NCBI RefSeq assembly: GCF_001677335.1
Contig: NZ_LZYB01000001.1
Span: 62,001 to 126,000 of the forward strand
DNA: 64,000 nucleotides
Direction of reading: 5' to 3'
Origin: Erythrobacter dokdonensis DSW-74
Lineage (GTDB): Bacteria > Pseudomonadota > Alphaproteobacteria > Sphingomonadales > Sphingomonadaceae
Shown here: positions 17,518 to 27,400 of the stretch, one piece after another
How positions within the stretch are numbered: position 1 is the stretch's first letter
Layout of the letters: each line of letters begins with the position of its first letter
Program-made: the position numbers and the translations under genes
The notes under the pieces: generated by a model
What the model saw: only the letters and a program-made list of their open reading frames with translations
Databases searched by the model: none
Told to the model about the DNA's origin: nothing

Positions 17518-18483
17518 GTGAGCCGAGCGCGTCTTGCCGTTCTCGGGCTGGTCGCGCTGGCGCTTGCCGGGCTGGTGTTGGCGTGGAGCCTGATGGGCTC
17601 GGCCACGATTGCAAAGGACACCAGCTTCACCATCCCCGCGGGCGCTTCGGTCAGCGCGGTGGCCGACAAGCTCGAGTCCGAGGGGCTGATCTCCTCGGCC
17701 TCCGGCTTTGTGCTTCAGGCGCGCATCTTCGGCAGCGACGCGCCCATTCAGGCGGGCGAGTTCCTGCTCACCCCCGACATGAGCCAGGGCGACATCCTCG
17801 CCGCCTTCCAGTCGGGCGACGTCATCCGCCGCTTCGTCACCGTGCCCGAAGGCATGCCCTCGATCCTCGTGTGGGAACGGCTGATGGCCGAGGAATTGCT
17901 GACCGGCGACATCGACGTGCCGCCCGAAGGCTCGATCCTGCCCGACACCTATGATTTCGAACGCGGGCAAAGCCGCAAGGCGCTGGTCGAGCGGATGCAG
18001 GCGGCGATGGACAAGGCGCTGGCCGAGGAATGGGCCAAGCGCGGCCCCGGCATCGCGGTTGACACCATGCGCGATGCGCTGATCCTTGCCTCGATCGTCG
18101 AGAAGGAGACCGGCAAGCCCGAAGAACGCCGGATGGTCGCCGGGCTCTATTCCAACCGCGTCCGCCAAGGCATGCTGTTGCAGGCCGATCCGACGATCAT
18201 CTACCCGATCACCAAGGGCAAGCCCTTGGGCCGCCGCATCAAGCAGTCCGAAATCGCCGCAGTCAACGGCTACAACACCTACACCCGTGTCGGCCTACCC
18301 GAAGGCCCGATCACCAATCCCGGGCGCGAAAGCATTGCCGCGGTGCTCAATCCGGAGAAAACCAGCGCCCTGTTCATGGTCGCTGACGGAACGGGCGGTC
18401 ACTGGTTTGCCGAGACACTGGAAGAGCATAACGCCAACGTCGCCAAATGGTATGCGATCCGCCGCGAGCGGGGCGAGATGTAG
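17518..18483 (+). CDS. mltG: Endolytic murein transglycosylase MltG
   Basis: Membrane-anchored lytic transglycosylase that cleaves nascent glycan strands and sets their length. The 321-residue protein has one N-terminal membrane helix (about 5-27), a LysM-like subdomain, and the YceG catalytic domain with the essential glutamate in ASIVEKET (E195). LQADPTIIYPIT follows near residue 222. It starts with GTG four bases after the fabF stop and is probably co-translated. Confidence 0.95.
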   Translation: MSRARLAVLGLVALALAGLVLAWSLMGSATIAKDTSFTIPAGASVSAVADKLESEGLISSASGFVLQARIFGSDAPIQAGEFLLTPDMSQGDILAAFQSGDVIRRFVTVPEGMPSILVWERLMAEELLTGDIDVPPEGSILPDTYDFERGQSRKALVERMQAAMDKALAEEWAKRGPGIAVDTMRDALILASIVEKETGKPEERRMVAGLYSNRVRQGMLLQADPTIIYPITKGKPLGRRIKQSEIAAVNGYNTYTRVGLPEGPITNPGRESIAAVLNPEKTSALFMVADGTGGHWFAETLEEHNANVAKWYAIRRERGEM

Positions 18484-18548
18484 GCCTACGGAGCGCGGCC
18501 AGCAAAAGGGGGAACCGGTTTGCGGTTAGGCCGCGCGACCAGACAAAT

Positions 18549-19079
18549 ATGCCGCAGCCTTTCATCCTCACCGCTGTCTTGCCGCCCGACCTCGCGGGAT
18601 TTGCCGAGGGCCTGCGCCGCGCCCATTATCCGCCCGAGAAGAACCATCTCCACGCGCATGTCACCTTGTTCCACGCCTTCGCGCCCTCGCTGATGGAGGA
18701 ACTGGCGCGCTATTTGCCGCGGGTGGTGGCCGGGTTCGCTCCGCCGCAGGGGGCGGTGAAAGGCGTGATGGATCTGGGCAAGGGTACCGCGATCGCGCTC
18801 CACGCGCCGCAGCTCCTCAGCTTGCGCGCGATCATCGCCGAGCACTTCCACGGCAGCCTGACGAGCCAGGACCTGCACGAACCGCGCCCGCACATCACCA
18901 TCCAGAACAAGGTGACGAAGCAAGAGGCCCGCGCGCTCCAGGCCAGTCTTCCAGGGGTGCTGGCGCCGTGGATCGCGAAGGGTCCCTTTTCCTTCCCCGC
19001 ACTGGACCTGCATCTCTATCAGGGCGGCCCGTGGCAGAAGGTCCGGAGCTTTGCCTTTCGCGGGCGCGAGAAACTTTGA
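18549..19079 (+). CDS. 2'-5' RNA ligase-like 2H phosphoesterase
   Basis: A 176-residue protein of the 2H superfamily (LigT/ThpR-related). The two catalytic HxT motifs are visible, HVTLF (near residue 39) and HITIQ (near residue 117), about 80 residues apart as expected. Members ligate or hydrolyse 2',3'-cyclic or 2'-5' phosphate linkages; the substrate here is unknown. The frame is open upstream to 18447, but ATG at 18549 gives the family N-terminus (PFILTAVLPPDL). It follows mltG by 65 bases on the same strand. Confidence 0.85.
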   Translation: MPQPFILTAVLPPDLAGFAEGLRRAHYPPEKNHLHAHVTLFHAFAPSLMEELARYLPRVVAGFAPPQGAVKGVMDLGKGTAIALHAPQLLSLRAIIAEHFHGSLTSQDLHEPRPHITIQNKVTKQEARALQASLPGVLAPWIAKGPFSFPALDLHLYQGGPWQKVRSFAFRGREKL

Positions 19080-19192
19080 TGCACCGGCTGCGAGAATGGT
19101 TGACCAGCGCCGGAGCGCGCCCTAAATGCGCGCCTCGCGCAGGGAACACCCGGCGCCGAATCCGGCTCGCCCATGCCGCCGGATGCCCATGG

Positions 19193-19269
19193 GGCGGAGT
19201 AGCTCAGCCGGTTAGAGCAGCGGAATCATAATCCGCGTGTCGGGGGTTCGAGTCCCTCCTCCGCTACCA
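19193..19269 (+). tRNA. tRNA-Met (CAU), elongator type
   Basis: A 77-base cloverleaf. The acceptor GGCGGAG pairs with CTCCGCT (first pair G-U), the D arm is GCTC...GAGC, and the anticodon stem GCGGA/TCCGC encloses loop ATCATAA with anticodon CAT. The T arm contains TTCGAGT, and CCA is encoded. Absence of the C1:A72 mismatch argues against initiator tRNA. Matches the usual alphaproteobacterial elongator tRNA-Met. Confidence 0.95.
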
Positions 19270-19331
19270 TAAATCCGCATGAAATAGCGCGATCTTCCGG
19301 AATTGCGGGCCAGGCGTGATCCGGCCGCGGC

Positions 19332-19976
19332 CTACCAGCGGACCAGTCGCGGCACCAGGCTGCGTCCAATGGCTGCGGCAATCACCACCACAGCACTGTG
19401 CCACAGCCCGATATGAACGATGTCGTTGTCCGCACAATGAAGCGAGAAGGCGAAGATGCCCAGGCTTCCGGCTGCGATGCCGCTCAACAGTCCGGCGCGT
19501 TCGGGCGAAGTTGGCGCGCCCTTGCGCAGCCAGGCGACGAGCACCGTAAAGACCAGCAAGGATGCAGCGCCGCCGATGGTCAGGCAGTCGAGGCCATGGG
19601 CGATGCTGGCGCGCGACAAGGGATCGCTGGCCCCCGCCATGGCGACGATCAGCGCGGCCACCGGGAGCAGTCCCGCCATCGCTGCCGCCCACACCCAGCC
19701 GCCATGATCATTGCCGACCTGCGGCCGGCTCATGACGATCACGGTTGCCGCTGCCGCTATGCCGAGCACCAGAAACAGGCCGGCGGAAAGCAGGAAGACC
19801 GGATCGACCTTGCCTGCGAACAGATCGGGGCGCACACCCATGGTCACCGCGATCCCGGCTGCCGAAACGCCGGCGGCCGCAAGCGTATAGCCCAGTCCCC
19901 GTGTGAAGCTCAGCGGCTTCACCGGTTCGAGGTTGCCAACAAGTTCGGCGATCAGATCATTTGCAGGGGAGGTCAT
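19332..19976 (-). CDS. nrsF: NrsF-type anti-sigma factor (DUF1109)
   Basis: A 214-residue integral membrane protein with six hydrophobic segments, of the DUF1109/NrsF family that holds ECF sigma factor SigF inactive at the inner membrane until metal or oxidative stress. Conserved cysteines that respond to stress are present in HGLDCLTIGG (near residue 130) and SLHCADNDIVHIGLWH (near 181), the latter being the family hallmark. It follows sigF by 4 bases and is the last gene of the bufferin operon. Confidence 0.92.
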   Translation of the reverse strand: MTSPANDLIAELVGNLEPVKPLSFTRGLGYTLAAAGVSAAGIAVTMGVRPDLFAGKVDPVFLLSAGLFLVLGIAAAATVIVMSRPQVGNDHGGWVWAAAMAGLLPVAALIVAMAGASDPLSRASIAHGLDCLTIGGAASLLVFTVLVAWLRKGAPTSPERAGLLSGIAAGSLGIFAFSLHCADNDIVHIGLWHSAVVVIAAAIGRSLVPRLVRW

Positions 19977-19980
19977 TCTA

Positions 19981-20505
19981 TCATGCTTTCTCGACCATGG
20001 CGGCCAGCTTCTTCAGGCCGCGGTGGATGTTCACTTTGACGAGGGATTCGCTTTGCCCGGTCTTCTGCGAGGCTTGCGCGATGCTAAGTCCCTCGATCTT
20101 CACCAGCGATATCGCGCGCGCCTGCGGTTCGGGCAAGGTGCCCAGCAGCCGGTCGATGCTGATCCGGGCGGTGATGGCGGGCTCATCATCGTTGCCGATG
20201 ATTTCCTCTTCCAGCTCGCATTCATCCGCACGGTAGAGGCGCCGCAGGTGATCGACCCAGCGATAGCGCGCGATTGCTGCCAGCCAGGGCAGGAATGGTC
20301 GCGAAGGATCCCATGTCGCCAGCTTGTTGTGCAGCGCCATCAGCGTCTCCTGCACCAGATCGTCGAGCTGCGAAGGGGCGATCCGGCGCGCGAAATATCG
20401 GCGCAGCCAGCGCTGGCATTCGGCCAGCAGCGTGGCATAGGCCTGCCGGTCGCCCTTTTGCGACATCGCCATCAACCGGGCGAGCGAGGCTTCGTCCGCT
20501 CTCAT
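19981..20505 (-). CDS. sigF: ECF sigma factor, SigF type
   Basis: A 174-residue ECF sigma factor. Region 2 (about 10-80) includes [12 protein letters not shown] and the YRWVDHLRR segment; region 4 (about 115-170) is a helix-turn-helix with [24 protein letters not shown] at 20505 overlaps the doxX stop as ATGA. With nrsF it forms a sigma/anti-sigma pair, and the operon promoter at 22986-23011 carries the motif reported for Caulobacter SigF, so autoregulation is expected. Confidence 0.92.
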   Translation of the reverse strand: MRADEASLARLMAMSQKGDRQAYATLLAECQRWLRRYFARRIAPSQLDDLVQETLMALHNKLATWDPSRPFLPWLAAIARYRWVDHLRRLYRADECELEEEIIGNDDEPAITARISIDRLLGTLPEPQARAISLVKIEGLSIAQASQKTGQSESLVKVNIHRGLKKLAAMVEKA

Positions 20506-20960
20506 TGCGCGCGCATTTTCAGCATGGCAGCGTCCAGCGAGAAAATCCCCCCTCCGCGGATGATCAGTATCAGCGCCAGTGCCGCCCAGAGCGAATGCAC
20601 CGGCCACCAGGCTTCGGGATAGACGAAAAACTGGATCACCAACGTCATCCCCAGCAGCGCCAATGCCGACATCCGCGTGAACAGGCCAAGCACCAGCAGG
20701 ATCGGGAACAGGTGCTCCGATACGGTCGCCAGCACTGCCGCCAGATCGCTCGGCAACGGGACGCCGGCATATTCATCGGCAAACAGATAATAGGTTGTGT
20801 CGCTGATCGAAAGCCAGGTGCCTTCTTCGACCTTGGTCCGGCCCGAGCGCCAGAACACGCCGGCCAGCGCGATCCGGGTGAGCAGCAGTGTCAGGCTGAA
20901 CATCCGTGGGCCGGATATCGCAGCAGTCGCCCGGTCATAGATGGAAAAGATGGCCTTCAC
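20502..20960 (-). CDS. DoxX family membrane protein (BufD-like)
   Basis: A 152-residue four-helix DoxX-family membrane protein, opening with a cytoplasmic basic stretch and a first membrane helix ([18 protein letters not shown]). The fourth gene of bufferin operons encodes such a protein (BufD), presumed to give redox or electron-transfer help, but its function is undemonstrated. It lies 17 bases after the DUF2063 gene and overlaps sigF by ATGA. Confidence 0.88.
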   Translation of the reverse strand: MKAIFSIYDRATAAISGPRMFSLTLLLTRIALAGVFWRSGRTKVEEGTWLSISDTTYYLFADEYAGVPLPSDLAAVLATVSEHLFPILLVLGLFTRMSALALLGMTLVIQFFVYPEAWWPVHSLWAALALILIIRGGGIFSLDAAMLKMRAQ

Positions 20961-20977
20961 GCTTGTTCCCCTGTCTC

Positions 20978-21721
20978 TCAGGCCCGCACCAGCGCGCCTG
21001 CATTGATGAGCGCAACCAGCGCCTGCATGTTCGCATCGGCCTGCTGTTCCTCGTCACCGGGATGTTCGCCGGTCAGCGCCAGAAGGTTACCGATCGTCTG
21101 CGGATTATGGGCAAGGGCCAGGATGCGGACCATTTCGAGGCTCGCCGCCGATATCAGCACCTCCGCGTGCGGCCGCACCAGCAGGACCGCTTCGGCGTGC
21201 TCCAGTTCCGGCACGTCACTCGCCAGAAGTGCCCGCACCGGCGGTGCAAGGGGCTCGGCCCTGGCGGATGGATGAGCGGCGAGCGTCACTTCCAGCAGGG
21301 CCTCGGGCGCATGTCCGGCCAGTGCAGTCAGGGCCAGCGGCTCGGCATCGGCCGCGTGATAGGCCTCCAGCCACAGCCACTCGAACCGCGCCAGTCCGGC
21401 AGCGCCGACCGCTTCGCCTTGCCCGGCCAGAAAGGCATCGAAGCCTGTGCCGATCATCGCCAGCGGCTGCCCCGTGACTCCGGGCTGTTCGAGGAACAGG
21501 CGAGAAAGGCGGTTGAATGCATCATGGCCGATCACTGCGCGGGTGCGCACGAACGTCTCCTCCAGTGCCACGAGCCGGGCGTGGGAGATCGTGTTGGCAT
21601 GCACCTTCATGCCGGCCAACACCCGTTCCCGAGAGCCGCTGAACAGATTGTCGGGAAGGTGCGCCGGACCGTGATCAAGCGCCATCATCATGGCGCGTTC
21701 GCCGCCGTCAAGCCAAGGCAT
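20978..21721 (-). CDS. bufC: DUF2063 protein, BufC-like partner of the MNIO enzyme
   Basis: A 247-residue soluble protein of the DUF2063 (putative DNA-binding/BufC) family. The N-terminal helical domain (about 10-110) contains [20 protein letters not shown], followed by a second alpha/beta domain (about 145-245). In characterised systems BufC presents the precursor leader to the multinuclear iron oxidative enzyme, so the old DNA-binding label is doubtful. It overlaps the bufB 3' end by 14 bases, implying tight co-translation. Confidence 0.88.
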   Translation of the reverse strand: MPWLDGGERAMMMALDHGPAHLPDNLFSGSRERVLAGMKVHANTISHARLVALEETFVRTRAVIGHDAFNRLSRLFLEQPGVTGQPLAMIGTGFDAFLAGQGEAVGAAGLARFEWLWLEAYHAADAEPLALTALAGHAPEALLEVTLAAHPSARAEPLAPPVRALLASDVPELEHAEAVLLVRPHAEVLISAASLEMVRILALAHNPQTIGNLLALTGEHPGDEEQQADANMQALVALINAGALVRA

Positions 21722-22628
21722 GAGACCGCCCCTGCAAGGCTTGCCGTCGGCGGGCCGCGCGGTTCATGATCGCACCGGCAACCCCGGCTTCGGTCATCAG
21801 CACGTCGAACGCAGGGACGTTGGTGTCCCATTCGATCAGCACCGGCCGTGGCCCGGCGCGTTCGATGAAGCGTGAAAACAGCCGCCAGGTTTCGTCCGAC
21901 ACCTTCGATCCGTGATCGTCTATCAGCAGCGGGCCGAGCGCGTGCTCTTCGGCGGCGTGGCCCGCAAGGTGGATCTCGCCGACCAGCGCCGGATCGATCG
22001 CATCGATCATGGCATCGGCATCCAGCCCGCAATTGGTCGCCGTCACTTCGATATTGTTGATGTCGAGCAGCAGGCCGCACCCCGTCCGGGCGCACAGGGC
22101 GTGGAGGAATTCGGCTTCGTGCATCGTGTCGCCTCTGAAGGCGAGGTAGCGCGAGGGGTTCTCGATCAGCATGGTGCGCCCCAGCCGGTCCTGCACCCGC
22201 GCGACTTGTGCCGAAAAGTGATCCAGCACTTCGGCGGTATAGGGCACCGGCAGCAGATCGGGATAGCGATTGCTGGCGCTGCCGCTCCAGCTCAGGTGAT
22301 CGGACACCATCGCCGGGGCATAGCGATCGCACAGCGCCACGAGCTGCTCCAGCTCTTCAAGGTTCACCCCCTCGCAGCTGCCGAGCGACAGGCCGACCGA
22401 ATGGAAGCTGATCGGCGCGACCTCGGCAAAGGCGGTCAGCCAGCGATGCGGCGGGCCGCCTGCGCCGAAATAGTTCTGGGGATGCACCTCGAACCAGTGC
22501 GGCGTTTCATCAGGGACGACGATGCTGGCCGACACGGCTTCAAGCGCTTGCGCATAGTGCTGCGGCTTGAGGCTCACCCCGGCGTTGGGGGGCAGGGAGA
22601 CCTGCGGGATGTTTGTGTCGGCCAGCAT
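21708..22628 (-). CDS. bufB: Multinuclear non-heme iron oxidative enzyme (DUF692/MNIO), BufB
   Basis: A 306-residue TIM-barrel DUF692 protein. Candidate iron ligands lie in HYAQALE (near 27), FEVHPQNYF (near 47), DHLSWSG (near 110), IENPSRYL, DINNIEVT, EIHLAGHA and LIEWDTNVPAFD. MNIO enzymes oxidise cysteines of precursor peptides; BufB of Caulobacter converts bufferin cysteines to thiooxazoles. The gene sits 18 bases behind bufA and overlaps bufC, matching that system. Confidence 0.93.
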   Translation of the reverse strand: MLADTNIPQVSLPPNAGVSLKPQHYAQALEAVSASIVVPDETPHWFEVHPQNYFGAGGPPHRWLTAFAEVAPISFHSVGLSLGSCEGVNLEELEQLVALCDRYAPAMVSDHLSWSGSASNRYPDLLPVPYTAEVLDHFSAQVARVQDRLGRTMLIENPSRYLAFRGDTMHEAEFLHALCARTGCGLLLDINNIEVTATNCGLDADAMIDAIDPALVGEIHLAGHAAEEHALGPLLIDDHGSKVSDETWRLFSRFIERAGPRPVLIEWDTNVPAFDVLMTEAGVAGAIMNRAARRRQALQGRSHALA

Positions 22629-22646
22629 CGGATTTGGCAGACTGGG

Positions 22647-22934
22647 TCAGTTCTTCTGCGGAACGGGCTTGGCGTTGCCCTTCTTGGCGGCGAGCGAGCC
22701 GCCCATCTTCACGCATTCGCCCTTGCCGACATACTTCCAGGCATTGCCCTGATAGTCGACGGTCGAAGTTCCGGCACAGCTGGTGCCCGGCCCGGCGGCG
22801 CAGTCATTCTTGCCCTTGAGCGCAACGCCGTAGCACTTTTCCTTGGCACCCGAGCTTTGGGCAACCGCCGGGGAAGTGGCGAGCAGGGAAGCGGCAGCCA
22901 GCGAGGCAGCGGCGAGTGCGAGAGTCGATTTCAT
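22647..22934 (-). CDS. bufA: Bufferin-type precursor peptide (DUF2282)
   Basis: A 95-residue secreted precursor. A signal peptide covers residues 1-25 (cleavage after AVA), followed by a core with exactly four cysteines: C34 (EKCYG), C45 (KNDCAAG), C53 (GTSCAGT) and C74 (KGECVKMGG). The spacing and motifs match DUF2282 bufferins, RiPPs that bind copper after oxidative modification. ATG at 22934 has a strong Shine-Dalgarno (AAGGA); the open frame up to 23255 is spurious extension. First gene of the operon, read from the sigma-F-type promoter about 50 bases upstream. Confidence 0.92.
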   Translation of the reverse strand: MKSTLALAAASLAAASLLATSPAVAQSSGAKEKCYGVALKGKNDCAAGPGTSCAGTSTVDYQGNAWKYVGKGECVKMGGSLAAKKGNAKPVPQKN

Positions 22935-22985
22935 GATCCGTCCTTTCCAATTCAGGCGTGGGCCTTGCTGGCTCACACCGGCTTG

Positions 22986-23011
22986 TTCGGATGGTCTTCC
23001 GGCGCGGTTAC
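22986..23011 (-). promoter_or_regulatory. SigF-type promoter GTAACC-N16-CGAA of the bufferin operon
   Basis: On the minus strand GTAACC (23011-23006) and CGAA (22989-22986) are separated by exactly 16 bases, identical to the promoter motif reported for Caulobacter SigF. Transcription would start near 22979, giving a 45-base leader before bufA. No other GTAACC checked by eye in the window has the matching downstream box. Confidence 0.8.
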
Positions 23012-23055
23012 ATCGGCTCTTGCGATTTCCCGCGACCGGGCGCGGCAGGCCGGAA

Positions 23056-23071
23056 TGTTTCCCGTGAAACA
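23056..23071. promoter_or_regulatory. parS-like palindrome, site 2
   Basis: TGTTTCCCGTGAAACA differs from TGTTTCACGTGAAACA by one central base. It lies in the roughly 300-base gap between bufA and the RND operon, upstream of the sigma-F-type promoter. The remainder of that gap, besides this site and the promoter, shows nothing further that I could recognise. Confidence 0.45.
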
Positions 23072-23233
23072 GTGTCTTGAAAGGGGTTGAAAAAGACTCT
23101 GACATGGGGGAACCTCGCCCCGAGACCGCCCTGAAGGCCGCGTGAAGCGGGGCAAGGCGGGCGCAAGACGCATCTACGGGGGACAACGTCGGCATTGCCC
23201 GAATGGCAGGCCCGGCGCGGAGTGAGGAGCGAC

Positions 23234-24406
23234 ATGGGCAAACCGGGGGGATCACGCTTTGCGCTGCGTCTGGCCGCGCTGGGCTTTGCAGGAGCCTTGC
23301 TGGCCGGTTGCGGGGGCGAGACGCCGCCTGCCCCTCCGCCCATGCCGGTCGAGGTGGTCAAGGCCGCCGCGCAGGACACCCCGCTCTATTCCGAATATAT
23401 CGGCGATATCCGTGCCGGTAGCGAGGTTGCGGTATTCCCGCGCATCGGCGGTGTCGTGCTGCGCCGTGCCTTCACCGAAGGATCCATGGTCCGGCAGGGC
23501 CAGCTATTGTTCGAGATCGAGGCGCGCGAATATGTCTCGGCGCGTGACGTGGCGCTCGCCAATGTCGCGGCTGCCGAGGCGCAGGCGGCGCGCGCGGGCG
23601 AGGATGTGGCGCGCTACGGCCCGCTGGTTGCCGAGGATGCGATCGCGCAGCAGGTCTATGACAACGCCATCGCCACCGCCAAGGCCGCCGATGCACAGGT
23701 CAAGGCCACCCGCGCGGCGCTGCGCAATGCCGAGATTACGCTGGGCTACGGACAGGTGCGCGCGCCGATCTCGGGCCGGATCGGCAAGGCTTCGGTCAGT
23801 GTCGGCCAGCTGGTCGCGCCGGGCGGGGTGGAACTGGCGCGGATTTCCGATGCCGGCCGCATCGAGGTCTATTTCAGCCCTAGCGAAGAAGAACTGCTGA
23901 GCTTTGCGCGTCTTTCTCCGCAGGAGAAGGCCGATGCGCAGACCGGCATCAAGCTGGTGCTGGCCGATGGCACGGTGCTGCCGCAGGACGGCACCATCGA
24001 CTTTGCCGATCGCGCGGTCGATCCCACCACCGGCTCCTATCGCCTGCGCGCGGTGTTCCCCAATCCCGGCGGGCAGGTGCTGCCCGGCCAGTTCGGGCGG
24101 GTGCAGATCAAGGTGCAGACAAGGAAGGGCGCTGTGGTCGTGCCCGATCGCGCGGTGATGGAACAGTTCGGCACCTATTTCGTGATGGTCGTGGGCAAGG
24201 ACAACAAGACCGAGCAGCGCCGGGTCACGGTCGGAACGCAAGCCGCGGGCCAGTGGATCATCGAGGACGGATTGAAACCCGGCGAGGCGGTGGTGGTGGA
24301 AGGGCTCGCCAAGGTGCGTCCGGGCATGGTGGTGCAGCCGCTGCCGCAGGGCGGTTCCAAGGCCTATGCGCAAGAGGCGATGAAGAAAGCGGCAGGGAAG
24401 CAATAG
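23234..24406 (+). CDS. RND efflux periplasmic adaptor lipoprotein (AcrA/MexA family)
   Basis: Membrane-fusion protein linking an RND pump to its outer-membrane channel. The 390-residue product has a signal peptide ending in lipobox LLAGC (Cys near 27), a lipoyl domain split around residues 50-85 and 170-200 ([20 protein letters not shown]), and a coiled-coil hairpin. Beta-barrel and membrane-proximal domains follow. ATG at 23234 has GAGGAG upstream. It begins a three-gene operon with AcrB-type pump and OprM-type channel genes; no TetR regulator is adjacent. Confidence 0.93.
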   Translation: MGKPGGSRFALRLAALGFAGALLAGCGGETPPAPPPMPVEVVKAAAQDTPLYSEYIGDIRAGSEVAVFPRIGGVVLRRAFTEGSMVRQGQLLFEIEAREYVSARDVALANVAAAEAQAARAGEDVARYGPLVAEDAIAQQVYDNAIATAKAADAQVKATRAALRNAEITLGYGQVRAPISGRIGKASVSVGQLVAPGGVELARISDAGRIEVYFSPSEEELLSFARLSPQEKADAQTGIKLVLADGTVLPQDGTIDFADRAVDPTTGSYRLRAVFPNPGGQVLPGQFGRVQIKVQTRKGAVVVPDRAVMEQFGTYFVMVVGKDNKTEQRRVTVGTQAAGQWIIEDGLKPGEAVVVEGLAKVRPGMVVQPLPQGGSKAYAQEAMKKAAGKQ

Positions 24407-24409
24407 GCC

Positions 24410-27400
24410 GTGGCGCGCTTCTTCATCGATCGCCCGGTCTTCGCCATCGTCATCGCGCTGATCCTGTCGCTGGCGGGCGTTCTGTCGCTGACGGGCCTGC
24501 CGGTCGCGCAGTATCCCGAAATCGCCCCGCCGACGGTGCGCATCACCTCGCTCTATCCCGGCGCGAGCGCGCTTGTGGTCGAGGACGGGGTCACGGCGCC
24601 GCTGGATTCGCAGATCAACGGCGTTACCGGCATGAAGTCGATCAAGGCCGTCTCCAGCGCCGACGGTTCCTCGGTCGTGACGGTGCAGTTCAGCCTCGAA
24701 ACCGATCCCGATATCGCCGCGGTCGAGACCCAGAACCGCGTCAGCCAGGTGCTTCCGCAGCTTCCTGCCGAGGTCAACAATATCGGCGTCACCGTGCGCA
24801 AGGCTTCCTCCGACACGCTGATGTATGTCGCCTTTCATTCGCCCGGCGGGGCCTATGACCGGACCTTCATCAGCAATTATCTCGACAACCTGATCGTCGA
24901 TGACCTGAAGCGCGTGCAGGGCGTGGGCGATGTTGCGGTCTATGGCTCGCCCTTTGCGATGCGGGTCTGGCTCAAGCCCGACCGGCTCGCCGCGCTCGGC
25001 CTCACCCCGATGGATGTGGTTGCCGCAGTGCGCGAACAGAACGCACAGGCGGCTCCCGGCGCGGTCGGCCAGCCGCCTACGGCCACTCCCAGCGGGTTCC
25101 AGTACAGCCTCGAATTGCAGGGCCGGATCAACGACGCAAGCCAGTTCGAAAACATCGTGCTCCGCACCGGGCCGGACGGTTCGCAGGTGCGCATCCGCGA
25201 TGTCGCGCGGGTGGAACTGGGCGCGAAAGGCTATGCGCAGGAGGCGAGCCTCAACGGCAAGCCCGCCGCGGCGATCGGCGTGGCCCTGTCACCGGGCGCG
25301 AACGCGATGGCCACAGCAGAGGAGCTGAAAGCGCGGCTGGAAGACATGAAGGCGAGCTTCCCGCCCGATTTCGATTACGAAATCGTCTACGACAGCTCCA
25401 CCTTCGTCGAGGAATCGATCACCGAGGTGCAGCATACCTTGCGCGATGCGCTGATCCTGGTGTTGCTGGTGGTGTTCGTGTTCCTGCAATCCTGGCGCGC
25501 CACCCTGATCCCGATGCTGGCCGTGCCGGTATCCCTGCTGGCAACGCTGATTGCCTATCAGGCGCTGGGCTTTTCGATCAACACGCTGTCGCTGTTCGGC
25601 ATGGTGCTGGCGATCGGGATCGTGGTCGACGATGCGATCGTGGTGGTCGAGATGGTCGAGCACAAGATGCTCCATGAACGCCTCTCGCCGGTCGAGGCTA
25701 CCCGCCTGGCGATGGACGAGGTGTCCGCGCCGATTGTCGCAACGACGCTGGTGGTGGCTGCGGTGTTCGTGCCGATGGCCTTCATCCCGGGCGTGAGCGG
25801 GCAGCTTTACAAGCAGTTCGCGCTGACGATCGCGGTCTCGACGCTGTTTTCCTCGGTGGTGGCGCTGACTTTGACCCCGGCGCTGTGCGCGCTGCTGCTC
25901 AAGCCCCGGCCGGAAGAACCCGGCACCGGCTGGCTCGACCGCTTCTTTGCCCGCTTCAATGCGTGGTTCGACCGGATGACCGAGAAATATGGTCGTTTCA
26001 TCGGCATGACCACCTCCAGCCTGAAACGTGTGGCGGTGTTCCTGCTGCTGGCGATCGGCGGCGTCGTGCTGCTGTTCCGGGTGACGCCGACCGGCTTTGT
26101 CCCTGACGAGGACGTGGGTGCGGTGTTCGTGCAGGCGCTGCTGCCTGAAGCCTCGAACAGCCAGCGCACCAATGAAGTGCTGAAAGATTTCTCGGGCAAG
26201 CTGGGCGCGCTGCCCGGGGTGGAATCGGTGATGGCGATTTCCGGTTTCGACGTCCTGTCCGGCACCGCCACGCCGAGCGCGGGGCTGATGGTCGCCAAGC
26301 TTGCGCCGTGGCACGAACGCGGGGCGGAGACTTCTGCCGCGGCGACGATCCAGAAGGCCAACATGCTGGGCTATATCACCCCGCAGGCGATGATCTTCGG
26401 CTTCGGTCCGCCCGCGCTGCCGGGCTTCGGCGCATCATCGGGCTTTTCGATGATGCTGCAGGCGCGCGCGGGCCAATCCAGCCAGGATCTCGCGGACATG
26501 ACCCGCGCCTTCATCGCCGAGGCGAGCCAGCAGCCGGAAATCGGGCGCATTTCCTCCAGCTTCAACGCGGGCACGCCGAACTACCAGCTGACCGTCGACC
26601 GCGAGCGGGCCAAGCAATTGGGCCTTGCGCTCACCGATGTCTACCAGACCCTGCAAATCCTGCTCGGCGGGTCGCAGGTCAACGACTTCACCCGCTACGG
26701 CAAGAACTACAAGGTGATGCTGCAATCCGATGCGACCTATCGCGAGGATATTGCCGCGCTGGGCCTGATCAACGTGAAGAGCCGCACCACCGGGCAGATG
26801 GTGCCGCTTTCCGCCGTGGTCAGCATCGAGAAGGGCGCCGCGCCGCGCTTTACCAGCCGCTACAACCTCTACGGTTCGGCCGACATCACCGGAGCGCCCG
26901 CGCCCGGCTATTCCTCGGGCGAGGCGCTGGCCGCGCTCGAACGCACCGCGGCCAAGGTGCTGCCGGCAGGCTATGGCTATGAATGGGCGGGCGTCACGCG
27001 CGAAGAGGTCGAGACCGGCAATGCCGCCGCGGTGGTGATGGCGCTGTCGGTGCTGGTGGTGTTCCTGTTCCTCGCCGCGCTTTACGAAAGCTGGTCGATC
27101 CCCGTCGCGGTGTTGCTCGCCGTGCCGTTCGGAGTGCTGGGGGCCTTGCTTGCGCTGATGCTGCGCGGGCTCGATTTCAACGTCTACGGTCAGATCGGGG
27201 TGGTGACGCTGGTCGGCCTGTCGGCCAAGAACGCGATCCTGATCGTCGAGTTTGCCAAGGCCAACCGCGAGGCGGGGATGGGCATTGCCGAAGCCGCGCG
27301 CGATGCCGCTGTGCAGCGCCTGCGCCCGATCCTGATGACCAGCTTCGCCTTCATCCTTGGCGTGGTGCCGCTGCTGATCGCCTCGGGAGCAGGGGCGGCG

